This document shows positions 1 through 8,253 of a stretch of DNA of 37,729 nt, one piece after another. Source of the stretch: JAYRWN01 sp041917975 (GTDB lineage: Bacteria; Bacteroidota; Bacteroidia; Chitinophagales; Saprospiraceae); the NCBI GenBank assembly GCA_041917975.1, contig JAYRWN010000045.1, positions 1 to 37,729 of the forward strand. Reading direction: 5' to 3'. Numbering within the stretch: the first letter of the stretch is position 1; the number at the start of each line of letters is the position of its first letter. The notes beneath the pieces were generated by a model that was not told where the DNA came from, did no database searches, and worked only from the letters and a program-made list of their open reading frames with translations. The position numbers were made by a program, and so were the translations under genes.

Positions 1-558
1 AACATGATAATGTCCACAAAACACGTGCACATCTTTTCCACATCTTTGCAATAAAGCCATAATTTTCTGCTGCCCGGCTAATGCATATCGCTCATCCATG
101 TAAGGCACACCACAGGTACTCAACGGATGGTGTGAAAAAATAATGACCGGGGATATTAACTGGTTTAATTGTTCTTCTAGCCAACGGTATTGCCGGGGAG
201 ATATGGAGCCGGGTGAAGTGTCTAAAAATAAACACGTAAGTGATGGCCAGCTGAAAGAATAATAATGGACTTTATTTTGTCCAGGGTTGTTCCAGACTTC
301 AAACATCATCCTTGGGTCGTCATGGTTGCCAGGAATGAGAAAATAAGGCTGGGGTAAGTTGTTTAAAAGACTCCTCAACTCTAAATAAATGTCCGTATGA
401 GGCGCCATAAAACAAAAATCGCCAGTCAATATATAGGCATCACAGGGGATAGCCTGTATTGCCGTGATAATATTGGCGAGTTGCCGCCGGACATCAATGT
501 CTTTGGTTTTTTCTCCCGGAAGCCCAAGGTGCAAATCGGTTATTTGTATCAGTCGCAT
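1..558 (-). CDS. Metallophosphoesterase, CpdA/Icc type (3' end cut by window)
   Basis: Reading the minus strand from the ATG at 558 gives 186 open codons that run off the window edge. The protein shows the calcineurin-like phosphoesterase motifs in order: DLH (D8, H10), GD (D47), GNHD (78-80), a His pair in FSHHP (143-144) and GHYH (182-185). These are the metal ligands of the two-metal centre. The layout, with the first motif right at the N-terminus and no signal peptide, fits cytoplasmic class III cyclic nucleotide phosphodiesterases (CpdA/Icc), which hydrolyse cAMP. The family's full length is about 250-280 residues, so only the C-terminal part is missing. Substrate cannot be decided from sequence, since the family also contains general phosphodiesterases. 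It is divergent from the M16 peptidase gene, with about 250 bases between them. Confidence 0.88.
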   Translation of the reverse strand, partial: MRLIQITDLHLGLPGEKTKDIDVRRQLANIITAIQAIPCDAYILTGDFCFMAPHTDIYLELRSLLNNLPQPYFLIPGNHDDPRMMFEVWNNPGQNKVHYYSFSWPSLTCLFLDTSPGSISPRQYRWLEEQLNQLISPVIIFSHHPLSTCGVPYMDERYALAGQQKIMALLQRCGKDVHVFCGHYHV

Positions 559-805
559 CTTTTTCTCAGGACATCAGGAATTTAAAATTCTTTTGTTAGG
601 ATTTCTTCAGTTGACTTGAATAATCGACCTTTGACAGAATTATACATTTTTTTTGCACCATTCCTCTACAGAAATAAAGTAACATGGTTAACTAACTTTA
701 TTTTTATCTACACATTCTCTTAGACTCCAATAAAAGGTTTTTTCACGGTATAAAGAAATAGAAAATTTAAAGTTTATTTGGAGTTCAATTCAAAATTATA
801 ATTAG

Positions 806-3577
806 ATGATGCATCCAGACCCGGTTCCTAAATTTCATGTCGATTTTGAAAAATATATCTTGGACAATGGCATCGAAGTTATCCTGCATCAGGATCTTTC
901 CGATCCTATTGTAGCCGTTGCCATTCTCTACCATGTCGGCTCTAGCCGCGAAAAAAAAGGTAAAACAGGTTTTGCCCATTTTTTTGAGCATATGCTGTTT
1001 CAGAATTCAGAAAATGTTGGAAAAGGAAAATTTCTGCTGAACATCGAAGATATGGGCGGTACGGTAAATGGAGGTACCTGGCAGGATGGCACCATTTATT
1101 ACGAAGTTGTGCCTATAAATGCTTTGGAAAAAGTACTGTGGATGGAAAGCGACCGAATGGGGTTCATGATTAATACCGTGACTCAACCCGTCTTGGATAA
1201 TGAAAAAGAAGTGGTAAAAAATGAAAAGAAACAACGGATAGATAATCAACCCTATGGCCATGCCAACTATATCCTGCACAAATACCTTTATCCCTCCGAA
1301 CACCCTTATCATTGGCAGGTCATCGGCAGTATGCATGATTTACAAACCGCAACCATCGAGGATGTGAAAACCTTTTATCATCAATACTACGGCCCGAATA
1401 ATGCCACGTTGGTGATAGCCGGATTTATTAATATTCCGGAAGTCAAAGCCCTTATCAAAAAATACTTCGCAGAAATACCCTCCAAGCCGCCAGTTACACC
1501 TTTGCATAAAATGCCGGTGCGACTGCCCCAGTCCCAACGCCTTTACCATGAAGATGCTCTGGCCAATTTGCCTGAATTAATCCTGGCCTGGCCAGGGGTG
1601 GAAGAGGGTCATGCGGATAGTTATCCACTGGAATACCTGGCTCATCTCATATCTAGCGGAAAGCGGGCTCCTTTATACAAAGATCTGGTGGAGCACCACC
1701 AATATGCTCCCAGGGTTAACGCGTCCCATCAAACCGGTGAACTTGCCGGAAAATTTGTTATACGCATCCGGACAAATGCCGGCGTAAACTTAGAAGACGT
1801 TTATACCCGTATCCTGGATGTGCTGGACCAATTTGAACATTTTGTGATAGACGAGAGGGATATGCTACGCATAAAAAACAGTCAGGAGATAGGTTTTTAT
1901 GAAGGCATTGCCAGTGTGTTAAATAAATCCTTTCAATTAGCTCAGTATAATGTTTTTCGGGGAGATCCCGGCTTACTAAATGAAGAAGTCAATCGAATTC
2001 TCGCTGTAACCGAAGCGGATATAAAACGTGTATTTAAAAAATACATCCATGGATTACCCCATGTGGCTGTCAATATTTTACCGAAAAGTCAAAGTCATCT
2101 GGCTATGTTCGATTGTCAGACCGCTGAAGTGGAAACAGACCCACCCCAACTGGTGTTAGATACCCTCGCACCTAGTGCGGATAACACGCCCAGTACACCA
2201 ACGCTTTTTGATCGATCGCAACCTCCAGGGCTTGGATCTGCTCCATCGGTAAATTTACCCGAGATTTGGTCAGGGACGACAGATTATGGCCTGCATATTT
2301 TGGGCATATCCAACCATGAAATGCCCATGGTGGAATTCAATCTCCGCCTGAAAGGAGGCCATCTTCTTGATCAACTTCATCTACCCGGTGAGGCTAACTT
2401 AATCTCCGATATGCTGATGGAAGGTACAGCCCGGCGTACACCTGAAGAATTACAAGATGCCATCGGTGTTCTTGGCTCCAATATCGAAGCATACGCCTAT
2501 TCCGAATACATTGAAATATGTGGAAACACACTCACTAAAAACCTGTCAGCTACCTTGGAGTTGGTGCGTGAAATTTTGTTAGAGCCTCGTTGGGATGAAC
2601 AGGAATTCAAGCGCATCAAGAAAAAAACCATTGCTCATATTCACCAACGCGAAGCCCGGCCTGATATGCTGGGTAACCGGATATTTTTACGCTTATTATA
2701 TGGTGCTGAACATCCTTTAGGCCGTCCCATCACCGGTGAGGTCCATGATGTGGAACAAATAGAATTAGCAGCTCTAAAAAAATACTATCTGGAAAATTTC
2801 AGTTCAGGTTTGGCCACCATGCATTTTAGTGGAGCTATAGATTCCCCCGACGCCTTTGATGTATTAAAAAATTGGTCATGGACTAATACAGGAAAAATCT
2901 TAACCCATCAAATGAACACAGGGAGTGTTCAACCAGGGCTTTATATATTGGACAGTCCAGGAGCCAAACAGGCTGTGCTGTTATGCGGTCAAATGTTTGT
3001 ACCCGGTGATCACCCTGATTTCACAGTAGCCAGCCTAATCAATTATCGTTTAGGGGGGAGCTACAATAGTTTACTTAATACATCTTTGCGGGAAGAGCGC
3101 GGCTACACCTATGGTGTACACACCTACTTCAGCCGGCGCTGGCATCCTGGTGTATTTATACTCAACACCAGTGTAGGTCATGAAGTGGCCTCCGATGCTT
3201 TAAGGATAATAAAACAACATTTTGAACAATTTGCTAGCCAATTTTCTGGAGATGATTTGGTCAGGACACGCGAAATATTTTTACGTAGTCAAGCTCGTGG
3301 CTACGAAACCTTAGGCCAGAAATTGAAAGTTTTGGAGAACATCAGTTTAATGGATCTTCCTCTAGATTATCTGCGGGAAGAAGACCAGCGGTTAAGGGCC
3401 ATAAACATCGAGGAAGCTCAAACAGCCATACAACGTTACCTTAATCCGCAAAAAATGATTTATCTGGTGGTTGGAGATGCTCTTGAATTGTCCAACCAGT
3501 TTAAGTCAGTAGGATTGTTTTCGTATGCAAAAATTCTTGACCGGCAGGGATCAATTATTCAAACCGATCAATTTTGA
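806..3577 (+). CDS. M16 family zinc metallopeptidase, two-domain (pitrilysin/insulinase-like)
   Basis: A 923-residue protein with the inverted zinc motif HxxEH as HFFEH (58-62) and the distal Glu in VVKNE (E140), 78 residues later, as in pitrilysin-type peptidases. The N-terminal half (about 10-440) is the active M16 repeat. A Pro-rich linker (about 460-490, with DRSQPPGLG) leads to a second M16 repeat that has no HxxEH and is structural. The C-terminal half contains ERGYTYGV, matching the substrate-binding Arg/Tyr segment of the family. The product would degrade peptides inside the two-half clamshell. No signal peptide is visible: the start MMHPDPVP is followed directly by the first domain strand, whereas many Bacteroidota homologues are exported. 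Start could be either of two adjacent ATG codons (806 or 809). It ends 4 bases before the next gene, so the two are probably cotranscribed. Confidence 0.93.
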   Translation: MMHPDPVPKFHVDFEKYILDNGIEVILHQDLSDPIVAVAILYHVGSSREKKGKTGFAHFFEHMLFQNSENVGKGKFLLNIEDMGGTVNGGTWQDGTIYYEVVPINALEKVLWMESDRMGFMINTVTQPVLDNEKEVVKNEKKQRIDNQPYGHANYILHKYLYPSEHPYHWQVIGSMHDLQTATIEDVKTFYHQYYGPNNATLVIAGFINIPEVKALIKKYFAEIPSKPPVTPLHKMPVRLPQSQRLYHEDALANLPELILAWPGVEEGHADSYPLEYLAHLISSGKRAPLYKDLVEHHQYAPRVNASHQTGELAGKFVIRIRTNAGVNLEDVYTRILDVLDQFEHFVIDERDMLRIKNSQEIGFYEGIASVLNKSFQLAQYNVFRGDPGLLNEEVNRILAVTEADIKRVFKKYIHGLPHVAVNILPKSQSHLAMFDCQTAEVETDPPQLVLDTLAPSADNTPSTPTLFDRSQPPGLGSAPSVNLPEIWSGTTDYGLHILGISNHEMPMVEFNLRLKGGHLLDQLHLPGEANLISDMLMEGTARRTPEELQDAIGVLGSNIEAYAYSEYIEICGNTLTKNLSATLELVREILLEPRWDEQEFKRIKKKTIAHIHQREARPDMLGNRIFLRLLYGAEHPLGRPITGEVHDVEQIELAALKKYYLENFSSGLATMHFSGAIDSPDAFDVLKNWSWTNTGKILTHQMNTGSVQPGLYILDSPGAKQAVLLCGQMFVPGDHPDFTVASLINYRLGGSYNSLLNTSLREERGYTYGVHTYFSRRWHPGVFILNTSVGHEVASDALRIIKQHFEQFASQFSGDDLVRTREIFLRSQARGYETLGQKLKVLENISLMDLPLDYLREEDQRLRAINIEEAQTAIQRYLNPQKMIYLVVGDALELSNQFKSVGLFSYAKILDRQGSIIQTDQF

Positions 3578-3581
3578 TTCC

Positions 3582-4823
3582 ATGCGTTCATTTTACCTTG
3601 GTTTATTTCTATTATTCGGATTACTGTTAGTCGAAGTAAGTTGCCAATTATTGTGGATGCAGGTTTTTCCTCCGGGATTAATCTCCTGGTTGTATTTTTT
3701 TTCCGGCCTTGGCATTGGTTCGGTGATGTTTTGGACACCTTCTTTTTTGAAGGTTAATTTTACCATCCAACACTATTCAAGTATATTTTTTTTTCTGCTG
3801 CTGTTAATGGTATTGTACATCTTTCGTCATAGCGAATTTGCGATCCATCGCAACCCATTGAATTATCAGGTGGCCGATATGTTACCGGTAATAAAAATCA
3901 TGGGTGAGCGATGTTTAAATGGGCATCAGATCTACTCAATCATTCCCGAAATTTGGGGCGGAATGCAGCCCATTTATCTACCGGCGATGTGGCTGTCTTA
4001 TCTGCCAGCCGTAGCATTACAGGTGGATCTGCGTTGGATTTCATTGATCGTGATGGGACTAGGGCTGATTCTTCCTTATTTTTTTATCCCGCAGCGCTCC
4101 AAAGTAAGTTTTTGGCTCATCCTTTATCTGGTACCGTCATTCATGGCGTTAGATCATTTATTGACGGTGGATTCCGTATTTTTTTCCGCCAGTGAAGAGG
4201 CGGTCGTGGTATTTTATTATTTGTTGTTGGGAGCAAGTCTATTAACACGGCGATACACCCTGCAGGCTTTTTTTATCACTCTGTGTTTATTGAGTCGATT
4301 CAGTCTATTAGGCTGGGTGCCGGTGTATTTAGTATATATTTATATGCATGCCGGATGGCCGGTATTGCGTCGTGTGTTAGTTGTTTTATTATCTACTTGT
4401 TTAGGATTAATGACCTTGACCGGCGCTATATTTCACCTGGATATTTGGCTTGGTATTCAAAAAAATTATTTAGCAGCCTTGATGGCTCAACCTTGGAAAT
4501 ATCGGGAATTAATTGATGTTAATTTAGGCTTGGCCAAACTATGGCAATATGAGGCACTGCCGATTATGCATTATTTGTCGGTGGTATTATGTCTATTTAT
4601 TTTACCCTTGGTATTTATTTATTTTTTGATCAGAAAATTTTCTTTTACCGCACACCCGTTATTTATTTTAGGAGCTTTGAAGATCATCCTGGTCGTGTTT
4701 TATAACCTGCTGATTATGCCCTACGGTTATTTATTTTACACCAGTACATTTCTCTCAGTCATAATATTTATCGCATATACTGCTAACCTTACACCAACAT
4801 CATCAACCGCAAATAATAATTAA
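3582..4823 (+). CDS. Polytopic membrane protein, possible GT-C (GT87/DUF2029-like) glycosyltransferase
   Basis: I place the start at the ATG at 3582, giving 413 residues. A longer reading from 3525 would overlap the M16 gene and add a polar, non-membrane leader. About ten hydrophobic segments span the protein. After two N-terminal segments and a third near 66-81, an extramembrane stretch contains YQVADMLPVIK (D99) and then a loop with NGHQIYS and a Tyr/Pro-rich run (MQPIYLP) before the next helices. An acidic residue in the first large loop followed by an NG..IY motif is reminiscent of GT87/DUF2029 enzymes, which transfer sugars from polyprenyl-phosphate donors on the periplasmic face. This assignment is weak: it rests on topology and one short stretch. 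It is convergent with the next gene, only 27 bases away. Confidence 0.6.
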   Translation: MRSFYLGLFLLFGLLLVEVSCQLLWMQVFPPGLISWLYFFSGLGIGSVMFWTPSFLKVNFTIQHYSSIFFFLLLLMVLYIFRHSEFAIHRNPLNYQVADMLPVIKIMGERCLNGHQIYSIIPEIWGGMQPIYLPAMWLSYLPAVALQVDLRWISLIVMGLGLILPYFFIPQRSKVSFWLILYLVPSFMALDHLLTVDSVFFSASEEAVVVFYYLLLGASLLTRRYTLQAFFITLCLLSRFSLLGWVPVYLVYIYMHAGWPVLRRVLVVLLSTCLGLMTLTGAIFHLDIWLGIQKNYLAALMAQPWKYRELIDVNLGLAKLWQYEALPIMHYLSVVLCLFILPLVFIYFLIRKFSFTAHPLFILGALKIILVVFYNLLIMPYGYLFYTSTFLSVIIFIAYTANLTPTSSTANNN

Positions 4824-4850
4824 TTGCTGTATTTTTAATAAAATGAATGA

Positions 4851-6233
4851 CTACTTTATTTTCACTTGATTTAGTGAAAGTTCCACCATTTCACTTTGAT
4901 TAAGATCTGAGTTCAGAATGATGCGTTGCATCTCACCTTGATATGTGTATTCTACGGCAACAGTATTCGGTGGTCGTGACCCCACATTATTGGCATGTAA
5001 AATCAGAAAATTTTGCCCGTGGGGATTTAATCTTACGTACAAGGTTTTTGGTTTGCGGGTGAGCAAATAATTATCCAGAATCCACACTCCATTAAAATTA
5101 AGTGACACTACATCCCCGTCTTGTTCCATATGGTCATAAATGCGTAGGGTCAGTTGTACATCATCTACTTTTATAGCTTCCTGTTGTTTGATTATTTTCC
5201 GGTTTTTCAGCATCTCCGGTGCAGTTTGAATGACAGCCTCCTGACTGGCTTTAAACGGATTAATATCCGGATTTGCAGGATATATCACCTTGTATAAGGG
5301 AGGCTCTTCCAGAAATAAAAGCAGATCCGGTTGTTTCTCGGTAATTTCATTGATGATAGAGGCTAGTCCATTACCATATCGGTTATACCGGTTGAGCAAT
5401 TCTACATTTAAATAAAAATAATAATCACCATATAGCCGATAAAAGGAATCAATCGGATGTTGCTGCAAATACTTGCCGGAGTAATCAATGATCTCTATGA
5501 TTAATTCTTTCACCGGATGTATGTCAGTGAAGAAAGAAGGTTGAAGGGCTAAATTTGATAAAGTGTGATATTGTTTGACTACCTCCCCTTTTTTATTAAA
5601 GCGAATATTCTCTAATAAAAGTTGTACAGTTTTGTGTAGAGGTATCCATTCTGTTGCTTGTATATTGTCGTGTTTTTTTGCCCAGGTGTCCAACATTTTT
5701 TGCACCCTTTGACGCCCTTCAAATGCTCGATCGAACAGGCGTACTCCGGTTTCTAATTGGGTATAAATTAATTTTTGACTCTCAATAATTTTCATATTCC
5801 GGCTTTTTAAAGTCCGGTCAATCTCAAAACGCAGATGATTCAAGGAGTCCATGATGGATTTCATTTGTTTGCGAAAAGCCATCAGGTCACTGCGCAGTTC
5901 ACTAGGCACCAGCGTGCTGTTCCTTTCACATTTATCATACCATTCGTACGGGGATGGATCATAGAACCAGTGGTCATGGTCTAAAAAAATATTTTGTGGT
6001 AAATCTTCATTACCATAAAAATTAATCTGACCACTTTGCAGATCTACATATTTATTAACTTCCTGATTAAAGTTCTCCAAAAGGCGATGGATGACTAGCA
6101 TCCCATGAAAACTTTCGTTGGCTAATTTTATATGATAATTGATGGCTGCCACTCCGGCTTGCTGTTGAGCTGGTAATGGATCAGGTGACACCATTTCAAA
6201 CAATACCCCAATAAAGAACCAGAAACGTCGCAA
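4851..6233 (-). CDS. Exported protein of unknown function with C-terminal beta-sandwich-like domain
   Basis: A 460-residue protein that I cannot assign to a named family. Residues 1-23 look like a signal peptide ending near PAQ, so it is probably periplasmic or surface exposed. Residues 30-220 are rich in charged amphipathic helices. The C-terminal 100 residues carry a pattern seen in many Bacteroidota envelope proteins: DGDVVSLNFNG, then L.NY.LT.KPK, then NFLILHANNVGSRPPNT. This is typical of a small beta-sandwich module found next to OmpA-like and other periplasmic domains. No catalytic motif is evident. It lies 89 bases downstream of mnmG on the same strand, so it may be read through from the mnmG promoter, but the function is unlikely to be related. 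Confidence 0.75.
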   Translation of the reverse strand: MRRFWFFIGVLFEMVSPDPLPAQQQAGVAAINYHIKLANESFHGMLVIHRLLENFNQEVNKYVDLQSGQINFYGNEDLPQNIFLDHDHWFYDPSPYEWYDKCERNSTLVPSELRSDLMAFRKQMKSIMDSLNHLRFEIDRTLKSRNMKIIESQKLIYTQLETGVRLFDRAFEGRQRVQKMLDTWAKKHDNIQATEWIPLHKTVQLLLENIRFNKKGEVVKQYHTLSNLALQPSFFTDIHPVKELIIEIIDYSGKYLQQHPIDSFYRLYGDYYFYLNVELLNRYNRYGNGLASIINEITEKQPDLLLFLEEPPLYKVIYPANPDINPFKASQEAVIQTAPEMLKNRKIIKQQEAIKVDDVQLTLRIYDHMEQDGDVVSLNFNGVWILDNYLLTRKPKTLYVRLNPHGQNFLILHANNVGSRPPNTVAVEYTYQGEMQRIILNSDLNQSEMVELSLNQVKIK

Positions 6234-6322
6234 ATCGCTGTTTTTTGTTCAAACGCATTCAAGGGATAAAATTATATATTTTCCCCATATCAACTGATGT
6301 TAAGCACCTTCCTTTGTTTGTT

Positions 6323-8185
6323 CTATCTACCCATGTGTACGAGGAGCACGGATATATCCGCCGGTGATACGCCGCTGATGCGACTGGCCTGCCCGATGGT
6401 GCGTGGTCGCACCCGATTGAGTTTTTCCCGGGCTTCTTTGGAGAGAGATCCCATGTGCAAATAATCTATGTTACGTAATTCTAATTCTTCCAGTCGATTC
6501 ATTTTCGTTGCCAGATCATGTTCTTTTTGCAGATAACCTTCATATTTCAGGTCTATTTCCGCCAGGTCAATGGCTTCGGGAAGCATATTTTGTAAGCTGG
6601 ACTCTAATCCGGGTAAATGCTGGCGAAGCATAGTTATGTTCACCTGCGGTCGCAAGAGGATATTGATCAGTTTCATAGACTGACGGATAGGGGCAGAATC
6701 CAGGTGCTGTAATAGCTCATTGATGGCGGAAGGTTCTATACTGGTTTCTTTGAAATATTTTTCGATGGTGCGAGCTTGATTTTGTTTTGTTTCTACGGCA
6801 AGCATGCGCTCTTCCGTGCCATCCATACCCAGGGCCTTTGCCAAAGGAGTCAACCGGACATCGGCATTATCCTGACGCAACAAAAGTCTGAATTCTGCCC
6901 TGGAGGTAAACATACGATAGGGTTCACTGGTACCCTTATTGACCAGGTCGTCGATAAGGACCCCTATATACGCTTCTGACCTCTTTAAGATCACCGGCTC
7001 CTGGTCATGCAGACTGCGGTGGGCATTGATGCCGGCCATCAAGCCCTGGCAAGCTGCTTCTTCGTATCCGGTGGTGCCATTAATTTGTCCGGCAAAAAAA
7101 AGATTTTTTATCAAGTGTGTTTCCAGGCTCATCGTCAGCTGTGTGGGAGGAAAATAGTCGTATTCGATGGCATAACCCGGGCGGAACATGCGACAATTTT
7201 CGAACCCGGAAAGTTTTCGTAAGGCTTTAAACTGGACCTCTTCAGGGAGCGAAGATGAAAATCCGTTGACATATATTTCACACGTGTCGCGACCTTCGGG
7301 TTCTATAAACAGTTGGTGGCGTTCTTTATCGGCAAAACGCTCAATCTTGTCTTCAATGGAAGGGCAATAACGGGGTCCTACCCCTTTTATGCGCCCAGCA
7401 AACATAGGGCTTTGGGCAAAGCCAGTACGCAGAATATTATGGACTTCCTCATGGGTATAAGTCACATAACAAGGCAGTTGATCTTTTAATGCAGGCGTGG
7501 AGGTAAACGAAAATTTACCCGGGGGATCATCACCTGGTTGAAGTTCCATAGCCGCATAATTTAATGATCTTCCATCAATGCGCGGGGGTGTTCCGGTTTT
7601 CATCCGGCCACTTTCAAATCCTAATTCCACCAATTGTTCAGTGATCCCAAGGGCTGCGCTTTCCCCGGCACGGCCTCCACCGAATTGTTTCTCACCAATG
7701 TGAATGATGCCATTAAGGAATGTCCCGTTTGTTAGCACGACTGCCCGCCCTGGAATTTCTAATCCCAGGCCCGTACGGATGCCCTGTACTCGACCATCTT
7801 TTACCAATAAACCCGTCACCATTTCCTGCCAAAAATCGATGCCGGAGTGAGTTTCCAGCATACTGCGCCATTTTTGTGCAAAAGCCATGCGGTCACTTTG
7901 AGCGCGTGGACTCCACATGGCCGGACCTTTTGAGCGGTTCAACATACGAAACTGGATCATGGTATGATCGGTAACCACTCCCGAGTAGCCACATAAAGCA
8001 TCGATTTCACGTACGATTTGTCCTTTAGCCACGCCGCCCATCGCTGGATTGCAGGACATTTGGGCAATGGTCTGCATGTTCATGGTAGCTAACAATACCC
8101 GTGAGCCCATGTTAGCTGCAGCAACAGCAGCTTCACATCCGGCATGCCCGGCACCCACCACAATGACATCGTACTCTGGAAACAT
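6323..8185 (-). CDS. mnmG: tRNA uridine-5-carboxymethylaminomethyl modification enzyme MnmG (GidA)
   Basis: A 620-residue protein of the usual family length. The N-terminus has the FAD-binding GAGHAGCEAA (11-20), followed by the conserved MSCNPAMGG stretch, the GESAA..ITE.L region, the KTGTPPR segment and PRYCPSIEDKI, all hallmarks of MnmG. The C-terminal helical domain that binds MnmE and tRNA is present and intact. With MnmE it modifies U34 of several tRNAs using FAD, NADH and methylene-tetrahydrofolate, in the cytoplasm. The segment usually reading DALGG has Cys in the fourth position here (DALCG). A Bacteroidota-type promoter box sits 21 bases upstream of the ATG. The gene precedes the unknown exported protein on the same strand; the large peptidase-propeller gene upstream ends 68 bases before. 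Confidence 0.98.
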   Translation of the reverse strand: MFPEYDVIVVGAGHAGCEAAVAAANMGSRVLLATMNMQTIAQMSCNPAMGGVAKGQIVREIDALCGYSGVVTDHTMIQFRMLNRSKGPAMWSPRAQSDRMAFAQKWRSMLETHSGIDFWQEMVTGLLVKDGRVQGIRTGLGLEIPGRAVVLTNGTFLNGIIHIGEKQFGGGRAGESAALGITEQLVELGFESGRMKTGTPPRIDGRSLNYAAMELQPGDDPPGKFSFTSTPALKDQLPCYVTYTHEEVHNILRTGFAQSPMFAGRIKGVGPRYCPSIEDKIERFADKERHQLFIEPEGRDTCEIYVNGFSSSLPEEVQFKALRKLSGFENCRMFRPGYAIEYDYFPPTQLTMSLETHLIKNLFFAGQINGTTGYEEAACQGLMAGINAHRSLHDQEPVILKRSEAYIGVLIDDLVNKGTSEPYRMFTSRAEFRLLLRQDNADVRLTPLAKALGMDGTEERMLAVETKQNQARTIEKYFKETSIEPSAINELLQHLDSAPIRQSMKLINILLRPQVNITMLRQHLPGLESSLQNMLPEAIDLAEIDLKYEGYLQKEHDLATKMNRLEELELRNIDYLHMGSLSKEAREKLNRVRPRTIGQASRISGVSPADISVLLVHMGR

Positions 8186-8206
8186 GGAATTTTATAAAAT
8201 AGTGGG

Positions 8207-8237
8207 CAAAATTAGCCTTTTTCCAGATAGAGTACAA
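8207..8237 (-). promoter_or_regulatory. Candidate Bacteroidota-type promoter for mnmG
   Basis: On the minus strand the sequence has TTG (8237-8235), a 20-base spacer, then TAATTTTG (8214-8207). This matches the -33/-7 pattern TTG-N19..20-TAnnTTTG known for the primary sigma factor of Bacteroidota. The predicted transcription start would lie about 15 bases before the mnmG ATG. It is the best match to that pattern that I found in the window. Confidence 0.5.
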
Positions 8238-8253
8238 GGTGCTCCTTAATTCG

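Noticed and set aside
3525..3581. Upstream start for the GT-C-like membrane protein, overlapping the M16 gene
   Set aside because: The extra 19 residues are polar and would precede the first membrane segment; the ATG at 3582 avoids the overlap and sits right before the hydrophobic segment.
7007..7222. Small open frames opposite mnmG, dnaX and the permeases
   Set aside because: They lie antisense to well-supported genes, lack recognisable motifs or start signals, and are best explained as frame shadows.
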